64,000 nucleotides of DNA from JACMLD01 sp044227095 (GTDB taxonomy: Bacteria; Bacteroidota; Bacteroidia; Chitinophagales; Chitinophagaceae): positions 4,526,001 to 4,590,000 of the forward strand of contig JBGAFV010000001.1 in the NCBI GenBank assembly GCA_044227095.1. Direction: 5' to 3'. Every line of letters starts with the position of its first letter. Position 1 is the first letter of the stretch. The notes under the pieces were generated by a model. That model was not told where the DNA came from. It saw nothing but the letters and a program-made list of their open reading frames with translations, and made no database searches. Shown here one piece after another: positions 51,556 to 60,621 of the stretch. The translations under genes were made by a program, and so were the position numbers.

Positions 51556-52125
51556 GTGAACGCTCAAAATCATCATAACCCGCAGGAAAGAATACTGGTT
51601 GATAAGGTATTGAAGGGCGATAAAGACGTGTTTGTAACCATCATCAAAAGCACAGAGGCATTGGTAGCCCAGGTTATCTATAAAATGATCAGCAACAAAG
51701 AGGATAGAAAAGACCTTGCGCAGGAAGTATACCTGAAAGCGTATAAAAATCTATCCGGGTTTAAATTTGAATCAAAATTGTCTACCTGGATTGCAACAAT
51801 TGCCTACAACACCTGCATCAACCACCTCGAAAAAAAGAAAATTCCGTTACAAGGCGATATTGAAATACACAATATTAATGAAGCTGATATTGCGCTACCA
51901 GGGTTAGACGGGAAACAACGTTCATTTATTATCAGTGCTGCAATAGAAAAATTATCACCCATTTTAAAAACACTGATCACATTGTACCATAACGAAGATT
52001 TAAGTTATGCAGAAATTCAACAAATAACCGGCCTGCCCGAAGGCACCATTAAAAGCTATTTGTTCAGGGCAAGAAAGGCATTGAAAGAAAATTTATTGCA
52101 GCATTACAAAAAGGAAGAAATATGA
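51556..52125 (+). CDS. ECF-type RNA polymerase sigma-70 factor
   Basis: 189 residues; the only available start is GTG at 51556. Region 2: 'NKEDRKDLAQEVYLKAYKNL' and 'KFESKLSTWIATIAYNTCI'. Region 4: 'LYHNEDLSYAEIQQITGLPE' and 'GTIKSYLFRARKALKENLL'. It overlaps the following anti-sigma gene by ATGA, the classical sigma/anti-sigma arrangement. The four genes downstream follow with gaps of no more than about 50 bp, so a five-gene operon is likely. Confidence 0.93.
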   Translation: MNAQNHHNPQERILVDKVLKGDKDVFVTIIKSTEALVAQVIYKMISNKEDRKDLAQEVYLKAYKNLSGFKFESKLSTWIATIAYNTCINHLEKKKIPLQGDIEIHNINEADIALPGLDGKQRSFIISAAIEKLSPILKTLITLYHNEDLSYAEIQQITGLPEGTIKSYLFRARKALKENLLQHYKKEEI

Positions 52126-52562
52126 GAACCGAACATCTTTCAGACGATGAATTGCAAACAATGGTATTGGCGCAGCAAAATGCTGATGCAGCTATTTTGG
52201 ATCACATTCAGCATTGTATGGCCTGCCAGCAAGAACTTGCAGTCTATCAGTCTTTGATAACAGGCATACAGGAACAGCCTGCACCCTCGTTTGATTTTGA
52301 CCTGTCAAATATTGTATTGCAACAATTGCCGCAAGTACCAGCAAAAACAAGCCTGGTAAATATCCGGCCATTTCTCATCGTTGTTTTAGGATTAATACCC
52401 TTGTATATTTTCCGGTATAATTTTTTACACCTTGCCACAGGCATTTCTACTGCTTTTTTGTTTATTAGTATTACCATCTGCATAAGCATTCTTGTATTTA
52501 AAGCAATAAAACTTTATCGCAAATATGATAAACAAATTGAACAATTAAATTTTTCAGAATAA
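52122..52562 (+). CDS. Anti-sigma-like protein with zinc-finger motif and transmembrane segments
   Basis: 146 residues. The N-terminus has 'HLSDDELQTMVLAQQN' and 'DHIQHCMACQQELAVYQSL', an HxxxCxxC zinc-binding anti-sigma motif (ZAS-like, about residues 27-34). Two hydrophobic segments follow (about 88-105 and 112-130), so it is a membrane anti-sigma factor. The signal it senses is not visible. It overlaps the sigma factor gene. Confidence 0.85.
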   Translation: MRTEHLSDDELQTMVLAQQNADAAILDHIQHCMACQQELAVYQSLITGIQEQPAPSFDFDLSNIVLQQLPQVPAKTSLVNIRPFLIVVLGLIPLYIFRYNFLHLATGISTAFLFISITICISILVFKAIKLYRKYDKQIEQLNFSE

Positions 52563-52610
52563 TTGCAACATTATTTATTCGCTTCTGTCAAATCAATAAT
52601 AATCGTAAAC

Positions 52611-53051
52611 ATGAAAAAAACATTTGCCACTGCATCCGCTATCATAACAACAATCGCTGCCAGCGCACAGGATAACAATTTCGATCCGTTCAAAGACCGC
52701 CAGTTCATTTTTGATTCGCTCAATATCTGTGCTGTGCTACTGGTAATTTATATTATCTCCAATTTTATAATAAGAATAATCAGGCAGTCGCTGGATTTTA
52801 AACTTAAAAATAAAATTATTGATAAAGGAACCGGCGAGTCCATTGTTGCGCAGATAATGAAACCCGAAACCAACAGGGAAAAAAGAAATTACCTGTTGCA
52901 GTGGTTTTTTATAATGGCAGCTGTTGCACTTGGTTTCAGTATCATGAGCTTTTCAAAACCTTTCGGTTTGCATTCGCTGGCTATAATGGCATTCTGTATT
53001 GCGGCAGGTTTTGGAGGATATTATTTCTTCACCAGGGAAACAGAAAAATAA
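52611..53051 (+). CDS. Membrane protein of the ECF operon, unknown function
   Basis: 146 residues from the ATG at 52611 (MKKTFATASAIITTIAASAQ), a signal-like start. A transmembrane segment follows near 'LNICAVLLVIYIISNFIIRI', then a charged linker, then two C-terminal segments ('FFIMAAVALGFSIMSF' and 'LAIMAFCIAAGFGGYYFF'). No family is recognised. It lies 48 bp after the anti-sigma gene and 7 bp before the next gene. Confidence 0.6.
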   Translation: MKKTFATASAIITTIAASAQDNNFDPFKDRQFIFDSLNICAVLLVIYIISNFIIRIIRQSLDFKLKNKIIDKGTGESIVAQIMKPETNREKRNYLLQWFFIMAAVALGFSIMSFSKPFGLHSLAIMAFCIAAGFGGYYFFTRETEK

Positions 53052-53058
53052 ACCAGCT

Positions 53059-54054
53059 ATGAAACTCCTGTTTTTTTTAGTGGCCTTGTGCCTTGTTTTA
53101 CTTCGTGCATATTTTTCTGTATTAGGATTTGGAAAACACAATGATAGTAATAATGGAACGATGACCGTGAAAAACGGCGATTATTACGAACAGGTAAAAT
53201 GGTCCGGGAAAGTTGTATTAAGCGAGGATGAGCAATCGATAGTAAGCATTTCACCGGGTGGCTATTTGAAATTTAAAGAGAATGATGCAAAAATGATTGC
53301 TGAAAGCAACCTGAAGGGTGAAATAAGTTACAACCTGTTCGATGGAAACGAAACGCTACCGTTAAATGACAGCGGCAAACATTTTATCAGCGCCTCGCTA
53401 AACAAAATGATAGCATGGGGGTTTTATGCCGGCGGCCGTGCTCAACGTATCAATAAGAAAGGCGGTTACCGTGCACTTATGGCTGAATTGCCCAACCTGA
53501 AAATGCAAAATATTAAAGAGCCCTATCTTAATCTTTTGTTCAGCAATGACAGCCTTTCTAACGCAGCGCTTGCAACAGTAATCAAACAAACTGCCAGTTC
53601 AGTTTCGGATGCCGACAAAGAAAATTTCCTGAAAAAAATTACAACAGCGCAACGAAAAGATTCATTGGTAAATACAGCATGGCTGGATATTGTTGCGGGC
53701 ATTAATGCAGATATTCAAAAAGTTAACCTGCTTTCACGAATGATTGAACAAGATTCGTTGACAGATAATGCATTTAAACAGCTAATGGCCATCACCGATC
53801 GGTTTAACGCAGACATAGACAAACAAACTGTTTACAATAAGCTGGTAAATAAAAAAGACTTAACAGAAGACGAATGGATAAATATGATTGAAGCTGCTGC
53901 CCGGCAAAATGCAGACATTGATAAAAGTAATTTACTTCTCCGCATTGCACAAAAAATGCCCCGTTCCGAAAAAACGAAAGCTGCTTATTTGCTGGCTGCT
54001 AAAATGATAAACAATGATGCAGATTATGGCAGGACTGTTAAAATAATCAACTAA
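53059..54054 (+). CDS. Exported protein with helical repeats, unknown function
   Basis: 331 residues from the ATG at 53059 (MKLLFFLVALCLVLLRAYFS), a signal peptide or anchor. The first 100 residues look like a beta domain ('VKWSGKVVLSEDEQSIVSIS' and 'PGGYLKFKEND'). The rest is helical with a repeated helix pattern of about 40 residues, each starting near 'LNADI/INADIQKVNLL' or 'NADIDKQTVYNKL', similar to ARM/HEAT-type repeats. It is placed between the anti-sigma gene and an ABC permease, suggesting a role in sensing or in the permease complex (inference). Confidence 0.6.
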   Translation: MKLLFFLVALCLVLLRAYFSVLGFGKHNDSNNGTMTVKNGDYYEQVKWSGKVVLSEDEQSIVSISPGGYLKFKENDAKMIAESNLKGEISYNLFDGNETLPLNDSGKHFISASLNKMIAWGFYAGGRAQRINKKGGYRALMAELPNLKMQNIKEPYLNLLFSNDSLSNAALATVIKQTASSVSDADKENFLKKITTAQRKDSLVNTAWLDIVAGINADIQKVNLLSRMIEQDSLTDNAFKQLMAITDRFNADIDKQTVYNKLVNKKDLTEDEWINMIEAAARQNADIDKSNLLLRIAQKMPRSEKTKAAYLLAAKMINNDADYGRTVKIIN

Positions 54055-54066
54055 AATATTTCACGC

Positions 54067-56409
54067 ATGTTAAAAAGCTACCTCATACTCGCCTGGCGTA
54101 ATCTGTTTAAAAATAAAATTTCATCTTTAATAAATATAGGCGGACTTGTGGTTGGCTTGTCAACCAGCATTCTGATTCTTTTAATGATAGTGGATGAATT
54201 CAGCTACGATTCATTTCACAGCAATATTGCCAGTATCTACCTGCTGATGAAAAATCAACAAAATGCTGATGGCATTAATACGGGCAGCTCTACTGCGGGG
54301 CCAATGGCTGCGGCTTTACGCAATGAAATGCCGGAAACAAAATATGCTGTAAGGGTAGCTGGCTTTGGTGGGGAACTTACAAGGGCTGGTGATAAAACTG
54401 TTTACGAGTCGGGCATTTACGCAGATCCGGATCTGTTTAGGATGATGAGCTTTCATACTGTAAAAGGCGATCCGGCAACTGCATTGCAGGATGCCAGTAC
54501 TGTTGTTATTACTGCAAGCACTGCAAAACAATTATTTGGCAATGAGGATGCTGTTGGAAAAACAATTGTTTTTCAAAATAAGAAATCTTTCCGTATTGGC
54601 GCTGTAGTGCAGGATGTTCCTTCCAACAGCAGTATCAGGTTTGATATGGTTATCCCTTTTCAATTTTTTGAGCAGGGTAACGATTGGCTAACGAAATGGG
54701 ATGACAACCGCATTAATACCTGGGTGCAACTAAAACCCGGCGCTGATATTGCTGCTTTAAATGCAAAGCTCACCCAACTATTACAAACAAGATCTAACGA
54801 CAAAACGGTATCATTGTTTGTCTATCCCTTGAAAGCAAAAAGGTTGTATAACAATTTCAGCAATGGCAAACCTTCCGGCGGCAGAATTTATATTGTATGG
54901 ATGCTGGCCGCCATCGGGTTATTTATCTTACTGATTGCCTGCATCAACTTTATGAACCTTGCTACAGCCAGGTCAGAACACCGTGCACGTGAAGTAGGTG
55001 TGCGCAAAGTGCTGGGTGCATCAAGAAAGCTGCTCATCTTTCAGTTCTTTAGTGAAGCACTGCTCATGACTTTTATTGCACTTGCTTTAAGTGTGCTTAT
55101 TGCCTGGCTTTTATTGCCTTGGTTTAACCAATTAACAGACAAAAGGCTTTTTATAAATTTTTTAGATGGTAAACTTTGGTTATTGCTGCTAACTATCGGC
55201 GCTCTTACAGGCATTATTGCCGGCAGCTACCCTGCCCTCTTTCTTAGCCGGTTTAATACCGTAAAAGTTTTAAAAGGTACTGTAACAAATAAAAAAGGCG
55301 GTACACTCAGAAGCATATTGGTTACTTTTCAATTTGCTATTTCAATTTTTCTCATCATTGCAACCATTGTTCTTTTTTCAGAATTGGCTTATGTACGCGA
55401 CAGACCGGTTGGCTACGAACAGGATAACCTTGTTGATATAGCAGCTACAGGAGATCTCAATAATAACTACAGCTTGTTTAAACACCAGTTGGAAGCAATC
55501 CCTGGAGTAATAAACATTTCAGGTGGCTCAGACAATATTTTGCAATTTGGCGGTGGTATAACGGGTATGGATTGGCCCGGTAAAATTCCCGGTCAGGAAT
55601 TATCTGTAATTGTTAGCAAGGTACAATATGAGTGGACAAAAACTGCAGGTATTAAAATGATAGAAGGGCGTGATTTTGATCCGCAGTTTGGAACCGATAC
55701 AGCAGCTTGCCTGGTAAACGAAATCACGGTACAAAAAATGGGATTGAAAGCACCCGTGGTGGGTACCATTATCGGCGGCCACCCGGTAATTGGTGTGTTT
55801 CAAAATTTTGTATTCAACAATCCCTCTGGTATTATTGCGCCAATGGTTATTTACCTGCAAACCAATCACCTTAGCCATGTTTTTGTGCGAGTTACCAATA
55901 ATGGAAAGTGGAGACAGACGATGGCGAATATTGAAAGCGTTGCAAAAAAAATAAATCCCGGTTATCCTTTTGAATATTCTTTTACCAGCGAAGTTTATAA
56001 GCACCGTTTTGAAGAATTTGCTTCCATTGGCCAGCTCTCTGCCTTATTTGGTGGTATGGCCATACTTATATCATGCCTCGGACTTTTTGGGTTGTCTGCA
56101 TTTGTAGCAGAAAAGCGGAGCAAAGAAATGAGTATCCGCAAAGTACTGGGCGCAGGTATTGAGCACATCTGGCTGGCACTCTCAAAAGATTTTCTGAAAC
56201 CCGTTCTTATTGCGTTTATAATTATTGTACCGCTGGCTGCATGGGCTATGCACAGCATGCTAAACAATATCCCCTACCGCATTTCGCTCAATTGGTGGAT
56301 GTTTGCTGTTGCAGGTTTGATTGTATCAGTTATAGCATTACTTACAGTAAGCTACCAGGGTTTTAAAACCGCTTTTGAAAAACCGGCTACCAATTTGCGC
56401 AATGATTGA
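54067..56409 (+). CDS. MacB/FtsX-type ABC transporter permease
   Basis: 780 residues. It has an N-terminal transmembrane helix ('LAWRNLFKNKISSLINIGGL') and a large periplasmic core (MacB-PCD, about residues 40-270). FtsX-like transmembrane blocks follow ('ACINFMNLATARSEHRAREV', about 296-315; 'GVRKVLGASRKLLIFQFF'), then a second periplasmic core and a final FtsX block containing 'KRSKEMSIRKVLGAGIEHIW'. No ATPase gene is adjacent, so the ATPase must be encoded elsewhere. Such permeases export or transduce signals across the envelope, for example macrolides, peptides or lipoproteins. It is the last gene of the ECF operon. Confidence 0.9.
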   Translation: MLKSYLILAWRNLFKNKISSLINIGGLVVGLSTSILILLMIVDEFSYDSFHSNIASIYLLMKNQQNADGINTGSSTAGPMAAALRNEMPETKYAVRVAGFGGELTRAGDKTVYESGIYADPDLFRMMSFHTVKGDPATALQDASTVVITASTAKQLFGNEDAVGKTIVFQNKKSFRIGAVVQDVPSNSSIRFDMVIPFQFFEQGNDWLTKWDDNRINTWVQLKPGADIAALNAKLTQLLQTRSNDKTVSLFVYPLKAKRLYNNFSNGKPSGGRIYIVWMLAAIGLFILLIACINFMNLATARSEHRAREVGVRKVLGASRKLLIFQFFSEALLMTFIALALSVLIAWLLLPWFNQLTDKRLFINFLDGKLWLLLLTIGALTGIIAGSYPALFLSRFNTVKVLKGTVTNKKGGTLRSILVTFQFAISIFLIIATIVLFSELAYVRDRPVGYEQDNLVDIAATGDLNNNYSLFKHQLEAIPGVINISGGSDNILQFGGGITGMDWPGKIPGQELSVIVSKVQYEWTKTAGIKMIEGRDFDPQFGTDTAACLVNEITVQKMGLKAPVVGTIIGGHPVIGVFQNFVFNNPSGIIAPMVIYLQTNHLSHVFVRVTNNGKWRQTMANIESVAKKINPGYPFEYSFTSEVYKHRFEEFASIGQLSALFGGMAILISCLGLFGLSAFVAEKRSKEMSIRKVLGAGIEHIWLALSKDFLKPVLIAFIIIVPLAAWAMHSMLNNIPYRISLNWWMFAVAGLIVSVIALLTVSYQGFKTAFEKPATNLRND

Positions 56410-56419
56410 TTGGTGTCAT

Positions 56420-56469
56420 AACCTGGCGCAAGCATGCAGACAAGCCAAGTGTGCGGCCGTGCTTGTGCC
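56420..56469. repeat. Isolated, degraded hairpin-E module
   Basis: AACCTGGCGCAAGCATGCAG (56420-56439) ... GTGCTTGTGCC resembles hairpin E of the repeat family with mutated arms. It is the first repeat trace past the ECF operon. The rest of 56470-56869 has no coding feature that I can support. Confidence 0.7.
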
Positions 56470-56869
56470 TTACTATACAAAATCATCTTGTTTTGTCATG
56501 TCGACGCGGGAGGCATTTCAGCGAGCTAAACAGGATGAATGACAGTAAATAATGATGACTCTCCAACGTTATTACGAGCGGCAACAGGCTTTCATCAAAC
56601 ACGATTCCTGCGCGGCGAAGCATCTGCTCTTACATTGAGGCAATTCAAAATAATAAATACAACAGCTTACATCCGCAAAACCGGATTGCTTCATCCTTGC
56701 TCCATCTCACCGGACCAACGGTAAATTATTTAACAATGATAATTATTGCAATTCCTCATAAGCCATTTTAGAAGAATTTTAAAGTAACATGTATGCGAAA
56801 AGATAAATACGCTATCGCAGTTTTCTTAATTCCTGCAATAAAAATATGAGGTATGAGAAATAACACGCC

Positions 56870-56877
56870 TATATTTG
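56870..56877 (+). promoter_or_regulatory. -7 box TATATTTG upstream of the TPR protein gene
   Basis: TATATTTG fits TAnnTTTG. It lies 39 bp before the ATG at 56916 and inside a longer in-frame reading from 56853, so it supports 56916 as the start. No good -33 TTTG is found at the usual distance. Confidence 0.45.
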
Positions 56878-56915
56878 CGCACATTTTATTTTATATGTCT
56901 CCAACAACCTTAAAA

Positions 56916-58001
56916 ATGTATTTCCGCCTTATCACAATATGTTGTTTTGCATGCATACATCAAGTACGGGCACAACATAGCTCCATTAATAGTTCCCTGG
57001 CAGATTCGCTTGGGCATGAACTAGAAGTTGCCGTGACAAATCAAAACGCGGCTGAATTTTTTAATATTATTGACAGTACGACTTTTTACAATACTGTCAT
57101 TGCTGCAAGTACAGTTGCGCAGAACCCGGAGTTTATGAAAGGTTTTTTAACAAGCTTTTCGTTGCGACGTTTCGCCGGCCCCCTCAATGATGCTGCAAAA
57201 AAAGGAAGCTTCCGCTATTTACGCAATTATGAAAAAGGGGGAAACAGGCATTTGCTTTTCCGTTTAATGCCCGGGCTGGGCGTTAACTATTATGATCTCA
57301 CGTTAATGCGTACCCATGGAGTTGTGAGAGCATCTGATATTTTATTTTATGTCAGTGGCGATCCTCTGTCGACATTAATTATCAACCTGATTGAAACGAT
57401 GGCGCCTAATATGAAAGACACCGCGGACATAAGAGATCTGAAAACCACGGTTACCAGGATTACAGCCCTGAAAGCAAAAGGCGACTGGCTTGGCGTCAAA
57501 ACTGAATATGAAAAGCTTGATAAAAATATCAGACAGGAAAAAAGTATTGCCATGATCAATGTGTTGGCCTGCCAGCATTTAGGTATTGACAGCTACAAAC
57601 AGGCATTGGAGCAATATGCCACTGATTTCCCGGAAACAACCAATGGCCCCCTGCTGATGATAGATATGTACGCCCTTAATAATGAATTTGACAAGGCACT
57701 TGCAGCGATTGATAAATTAGATAGCTTAACAGGCGGTGACCCGGCGCTGGATTACTTACGTGCCATTCAATATGTCAACATGAAAAAAACGGCACTGGCG
57801 TTAGAGTGCTGGCTCCGTGTATTTGCCTACGATCCTTCCCTACCCAATAATGTAAAAAAACTGGTTACTTATTATTATAACAACAACGATACGGCAAAGG
57901 CACAGGAGATTCTGACTGGTTACCTGCAAACCAAGGATGCAAAAAAAGATTTCGTAGAGGAATTATACAATGAACTACCAGGATTAAAACCTAAAAATTA
58001 A
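56916..58001 (+). CDS. Secreted TPR-like protein of unknown function
   Basis: 361 residues from the ATG at 56916 (MYFRLITICCFACIHQVRAQ), a signal peptide. The rest is helical; the last 130 residues contain TPR-like helices ('LLMIDMYALNNEFDKALAAI', 'LDYLRAIQYVNMKKTALAL', 'AQEILTGYLQTKDAKK'). A preceding globular part includes 'LLFRLMPGLGVNYYDL'. No catalytic motif. It probably acts in the periplasm or outer membrane as a scaffold. Confidence 0.65.
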   Translation: MYFRLITICCFACIHQVRAQHSSINSSLADSLGHELEVAVTNQNAAEFFNIIDSTTFYNTVIAASTVAQNPEFMKGFLTSFSLRRFAGPLNDAAKKGSFRYLRNYEKGGNRHLLFRLMPGLGVNYYDLTLMRTHGVVRASDILFYVSGDPLSTLIINLIETMAPNMKDTADIRDLKTTVTRITALKAKGDWLGVKTEYEKLDKNIRQEKSIAMINVLACQHLGIDSYKQALEQYATDFPETTNGPLLMIDMYALNNEFDKALAAIDKLDSLTGGDPALDYLRAIQYVNMKKTALALECWLRVFAYDPSLPNNVKKLVTYYYNNNDTAKAQEILTGYLQTKDAKKDFVEELYNELPGLKPKN

Positions 58002-58048
58002 AAATAAGATAGCTGGTACTTGTTTCTGTTGGTAATTTTGCTTTCAAC

Positions 58049-58280
58049 TGTGCCGCATCACCAGAAACTTGCCTTAACGTAGGGTAAGATCAAGCACAGG
58101 GCTTTGCCCAGTGCTTGATGTACATCGCCCTTGCAGGGCTATTTCTTTTTTCCAGATTACAGGAGCAAGGCCTGAAAGGTCGGTGTATACTAGCGATGGG
58201 GTTAGCCCATCGCTATCTTCCGCACCTGGCGCAAGTATGCAGTGCTGACAATGCGTGCAGGCGTACTTGTGCCGCATCAT
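58049..58280. repeat. Modular hairpin repeat, copy 4
   Basis: A partial F module (TGTGCCGCATCA, then CTTGCCTTAACG) at 58049-58080 precedes modules A to E at 58091-58280. Hairpin D has lost one base (GATGGGGTTAGCCCATC instead of GATGGGTGTTAGCCCATC). The last 55 bp before the small gene at 58336 has no feature. Confidence 0.85.
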
Positions 58281-58335
58281 GGATGCAGATAATTGCATAA
58301 ATTTAGGTTTGACATCATACTAGAGAACAAAAGAA

Positions 58336-58545
58336 ATGACAATGAGTTGGAAAAGCTTCAGTGCACTGATGATTATTTTGGGTATCGTGTATTTAATCAA
58401 ACCCAATATTTTTCGCGTCGGCATTTGGAAGGAAACAGACATTGCCCAACGTGCATTTACACCAAAACAATACAACAGGTACATGCGCATTTTAGGTCTT
58501 GTACTTATTGCAATTGGAGCATATGTTATTATTAAGAACAACTAA
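58336..58545 (+). CDS. Small two-helix membrane protein between two repeats
   Basis: 69 residues (second ATG at 58342 also possible) with two hydrophobic segments: 'FSALMIILGIVYLIKPNIF' and 'ILGLVLIAIGAYVIIK'. A charged middle part ('WKETDIAQRAFTPKQYNRY') separates them. No family is recognised. It is the only gene in a 1.1-kb stretch otherwise made of repeats. Confidence 0.5.
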   Translation: MTMSWKSFSALMIILGIVYLIKPNIFRVGIWKETDIAQRAFTPKQYNRYMRILGLVLIAIGAYVIIKNN

Positions 58546-58558
58546 TTGTGGCAAGTAT

Positions 58559-58912
58559 TCCGCAACTGGCGCAAGTATGCAGTGCTGACAATGAGTGCAG
58601 GCGTACTTGTGCCGCATTATCAGAGATTTGCCTTAACGAAGTCACAAGTACCCCATCACACAAATAAGCACAGGGCTTTGCCCAATGCTTGATGTACATC
58701 GCCCTTGCAGGGCTATTTCTTTTTTCCAGATTATATGAACCAGGCCTGAAAGGCCGATGTATACTAGCGATGGGTGTTAGCCCATCGCAACAATGTGCGA
58801 TGATATTCCACCACACCGTTGAGATTGATATGCCGATGAAGTGATTGCGACGCAACAATGATGCCCAATGATCCAATGCTGGTATACATAATGCTTGTAT
58901 TTTAAATTAATA
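58559..58912. repeat. Modular hairpin repeat, copy 5, with extension
   Basis: The order is E, partial F, then A, B, C, D and the extension (CGATGATATTCCACCACACC ... AATGCTGGTATACATAATGC) shared with copy 3. A terminator-like hairpin AAACCTGC/GCAGGTTT with a T-run follows at 58911-58942. In 58943-59106 I find no feature besides AT-rich sequence. Confidence 0.85.
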
Positions 58913-59106
58913 AACCTGCAATAAACGGAGCAGGTTTTAATTTTTTATTGTATCATCGCAAAGCCCAAAAACGTTATGCTCAGGCTATAGTACTAACTTT
59001 ACACGGTACAGGTTTTAAAAAGATGGCCATTCCTGCAAATTATTATTGGAGGATGAATGCTGTTTGTTTTAATTGAAATATAACTGTGTGTAAAAATTTA
59101 AAGATT

Positions 59107-60144
59107 ATGAATCAAAAAGTAAATTTCGCTACGTTGTTATTTACAGTGCTTATTAGTTTCATTGCCGGTTGTAACCAGCCGCAAACAAAACCTGCAACTG
59201 AAAAAGCATTACCTGATACCCTTACAGTTTCCAACCCATTGCCCTCATGGAACGATGGAATAGCAAAGCAATCCATTATCGACTTTGTAACTAAAACAAC
59301 TGCAGAAGGCAACGCAGATTTTGTTCCTGTTGCTGACCGTATTGCATGTTTTGATAATGACGGAACGCTATGGAGCGAGCAGCCTATGTATTTTCAATTC
59401 TTATTTGCAATAGACAGGCTAAAAGCAATGGCACCTCAGCATCCCGAATGGAAAAGAAAACAACCTTTCAAAGCATTGCTGGAAGGCGATATGAAAACTG
59501 TAATGGCCAATGGTGAAAAAGGATTGCTGCAAATTGTTATGGCTACTCATGCAGGAATGACTACGGATGAGTTTGATAAAATTGTGAAAGACTGGATGGC
59601 CACGGCCAAGCATCCTAAAACAGGTAGGCATTACAATGAAATGGTTTATCAGCCAATGGTAGAATTATTAAAATACCTGCGTGCTAATGGTTATAAAGTA
59701 TTTATTGTTTCTGGTGGAGGGGTTGACTTTATGCGTGCATGGGTGGAAACTGTTTATGGCATTCCCCCCTACCAGGTTATAGGCAGTTCGGGCAAAGTAA
59801 AATATGATACGTTGAATGGTAAACCGGCTTTGATTAAACTGCCTGAACTGAATTTCATTGATGATAAAGAAGGCAAGCCAATTGGCATTTATCAATACAT
59901 CGGCAAACGTCCGGTGTTTACCGCAGGCAATTCCGATGGCGACTACGCCATGCTGCAATATACATGCACTTCCACTGCACCTCATTTTGGATTGATTGTA
60001 CATCATACCGATTCTATACGTGAGTACGCTTACGACCGGGCATCACATATTGGTCATCTGGAAAAAGGATTGGATGATGCAGCAAAATACAATTGGCTGG
60101 TAGTAGATATGAAAAAAGATTGGAAAGAAGTTTTTTTAAAATGA
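59107..60144 (+). CDS. HAD-superfamily phosphatase, lipoprotein
   Basis: 345 residues from the ATG at 59107 (MNQKVNFATLLFTVLISFIA), with a lipobox cysteine in 'IAGCNQPQ'. HAD motif I appears as 'ACFDNDGTLWSEQPMYFQ' (nucleophile Asp and acid Asp), motif II as 'VFIVSGGGVDFMRAW', and motifs III/IV as 'KRPVFTAGNSDGDYAMLQYT' with the metal-binding acids. It is likely a periplasmic phosphatase acting on small phosphoesters. It is flanked by repeats on both sides. Confidence 0.87.
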   Translation: MNQKVNFATLLFTVLISFIAGCNQPQTKPATEKALPDTLTVSNPLPSWNDGIAKQSIIDFVTKTTAEGNADFVPVADRIACFDNDGTLWSEQPMYFQFLFAIDRLKAMAPQHPEWKRKQPFKALLEGDMKTVMANGEKGLLQIVMATHAGMTTDEFDKIVKDWMATAKHPKTGRHYNEMVYQPMVELLKYLRANGYKVFIVSGGGVDFMRAWVETVYGIPPYQVIGSSGKVKYDTLNGKPALIKLPELNFIDDKEGKPIGIYQYIGKRPVFTAGNSDGDYAMLQYTCTSTAPHFGLIVHHTDSIREYAYDRASHIGHLEKGLDDAAKYNWLVVDMKKDWKEVFLK

Positions 60145-60203
60145 TATTCAAAAGCAGTATTGCTGCTATTGGTAGTTCAAAAACTTTTTTGCCATTTTCA
60201 ACC

Positions 60204-60420
60204 GCCGCTGTTGCTGTTGTACAAAGCAATATGCACCGGTATTACTGGCAACCCCGCACCTGGCTTGTGCCGCATCATTAGGGATTTGCCTTAATGCATG
60301 CACAAGTACCCCATCACACAAACCACGGCTGCATACTTGCGCCAGGTTCCAAATATTTTGATGCCGCTGTTGGTGTTGTGCAAAGTAATGTGCGACGGTA
60401 TCACCAACAGCAGCAATAAA
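60204..60420. repeat. Repeat cluster: module G, E (collapsed), F, G
   Basis: Module G (GCCGCTGTTG...CAGC-type hairpin) occurs at 60204-60256 and 60363-60414. Between them lies an E module from which about 36 bp of the hairpin is missing, leaving CCTGGC directly joined to TTGTGCC (60259-60271), then F (CACAAGTACC ... GCATACTTGCGCCAGG, 60300-60346). Confidence 0.8.
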
Positions 60421-60479
60421 AATTTGATACTTGTTCTTTTCTTAATCTGTTTATACTTTATTCATCTATCTAAAGACAA

Positions 60480-60604
60480 TTAACGTATTGGCTTTAACAG
60501 AGGTGTTACCCACTTTCCGGTAAGTGCTTCTTCTTTGTTGCTTGTCTTATCGCCCTGGTTTCCGCAGGCGGTCAGCAGTAATACAGAAAAATTAATAATT
60601 AGAT
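60480..60604 (-). pseudogene. Lipoprotein gene remnant without a start codon
   Basis: The minus-strand frame reads 'KKNLIINFSVLLLTACGNQG' then 'DKTSNKEEALTGKWVTPLL' to a TAA at 60482. The start codon is lost (no ATG in frame) and the body stops after 41 codons, although the lipobox 'LTACG' is intact. It lies 18 bp past the DUF1254 gene's stop codon. It is probably the decayed end of a lipoprotein. Confidence 0.35.
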
Positions 60605-60621
60605 TTTTCTTATTGGGTAAT

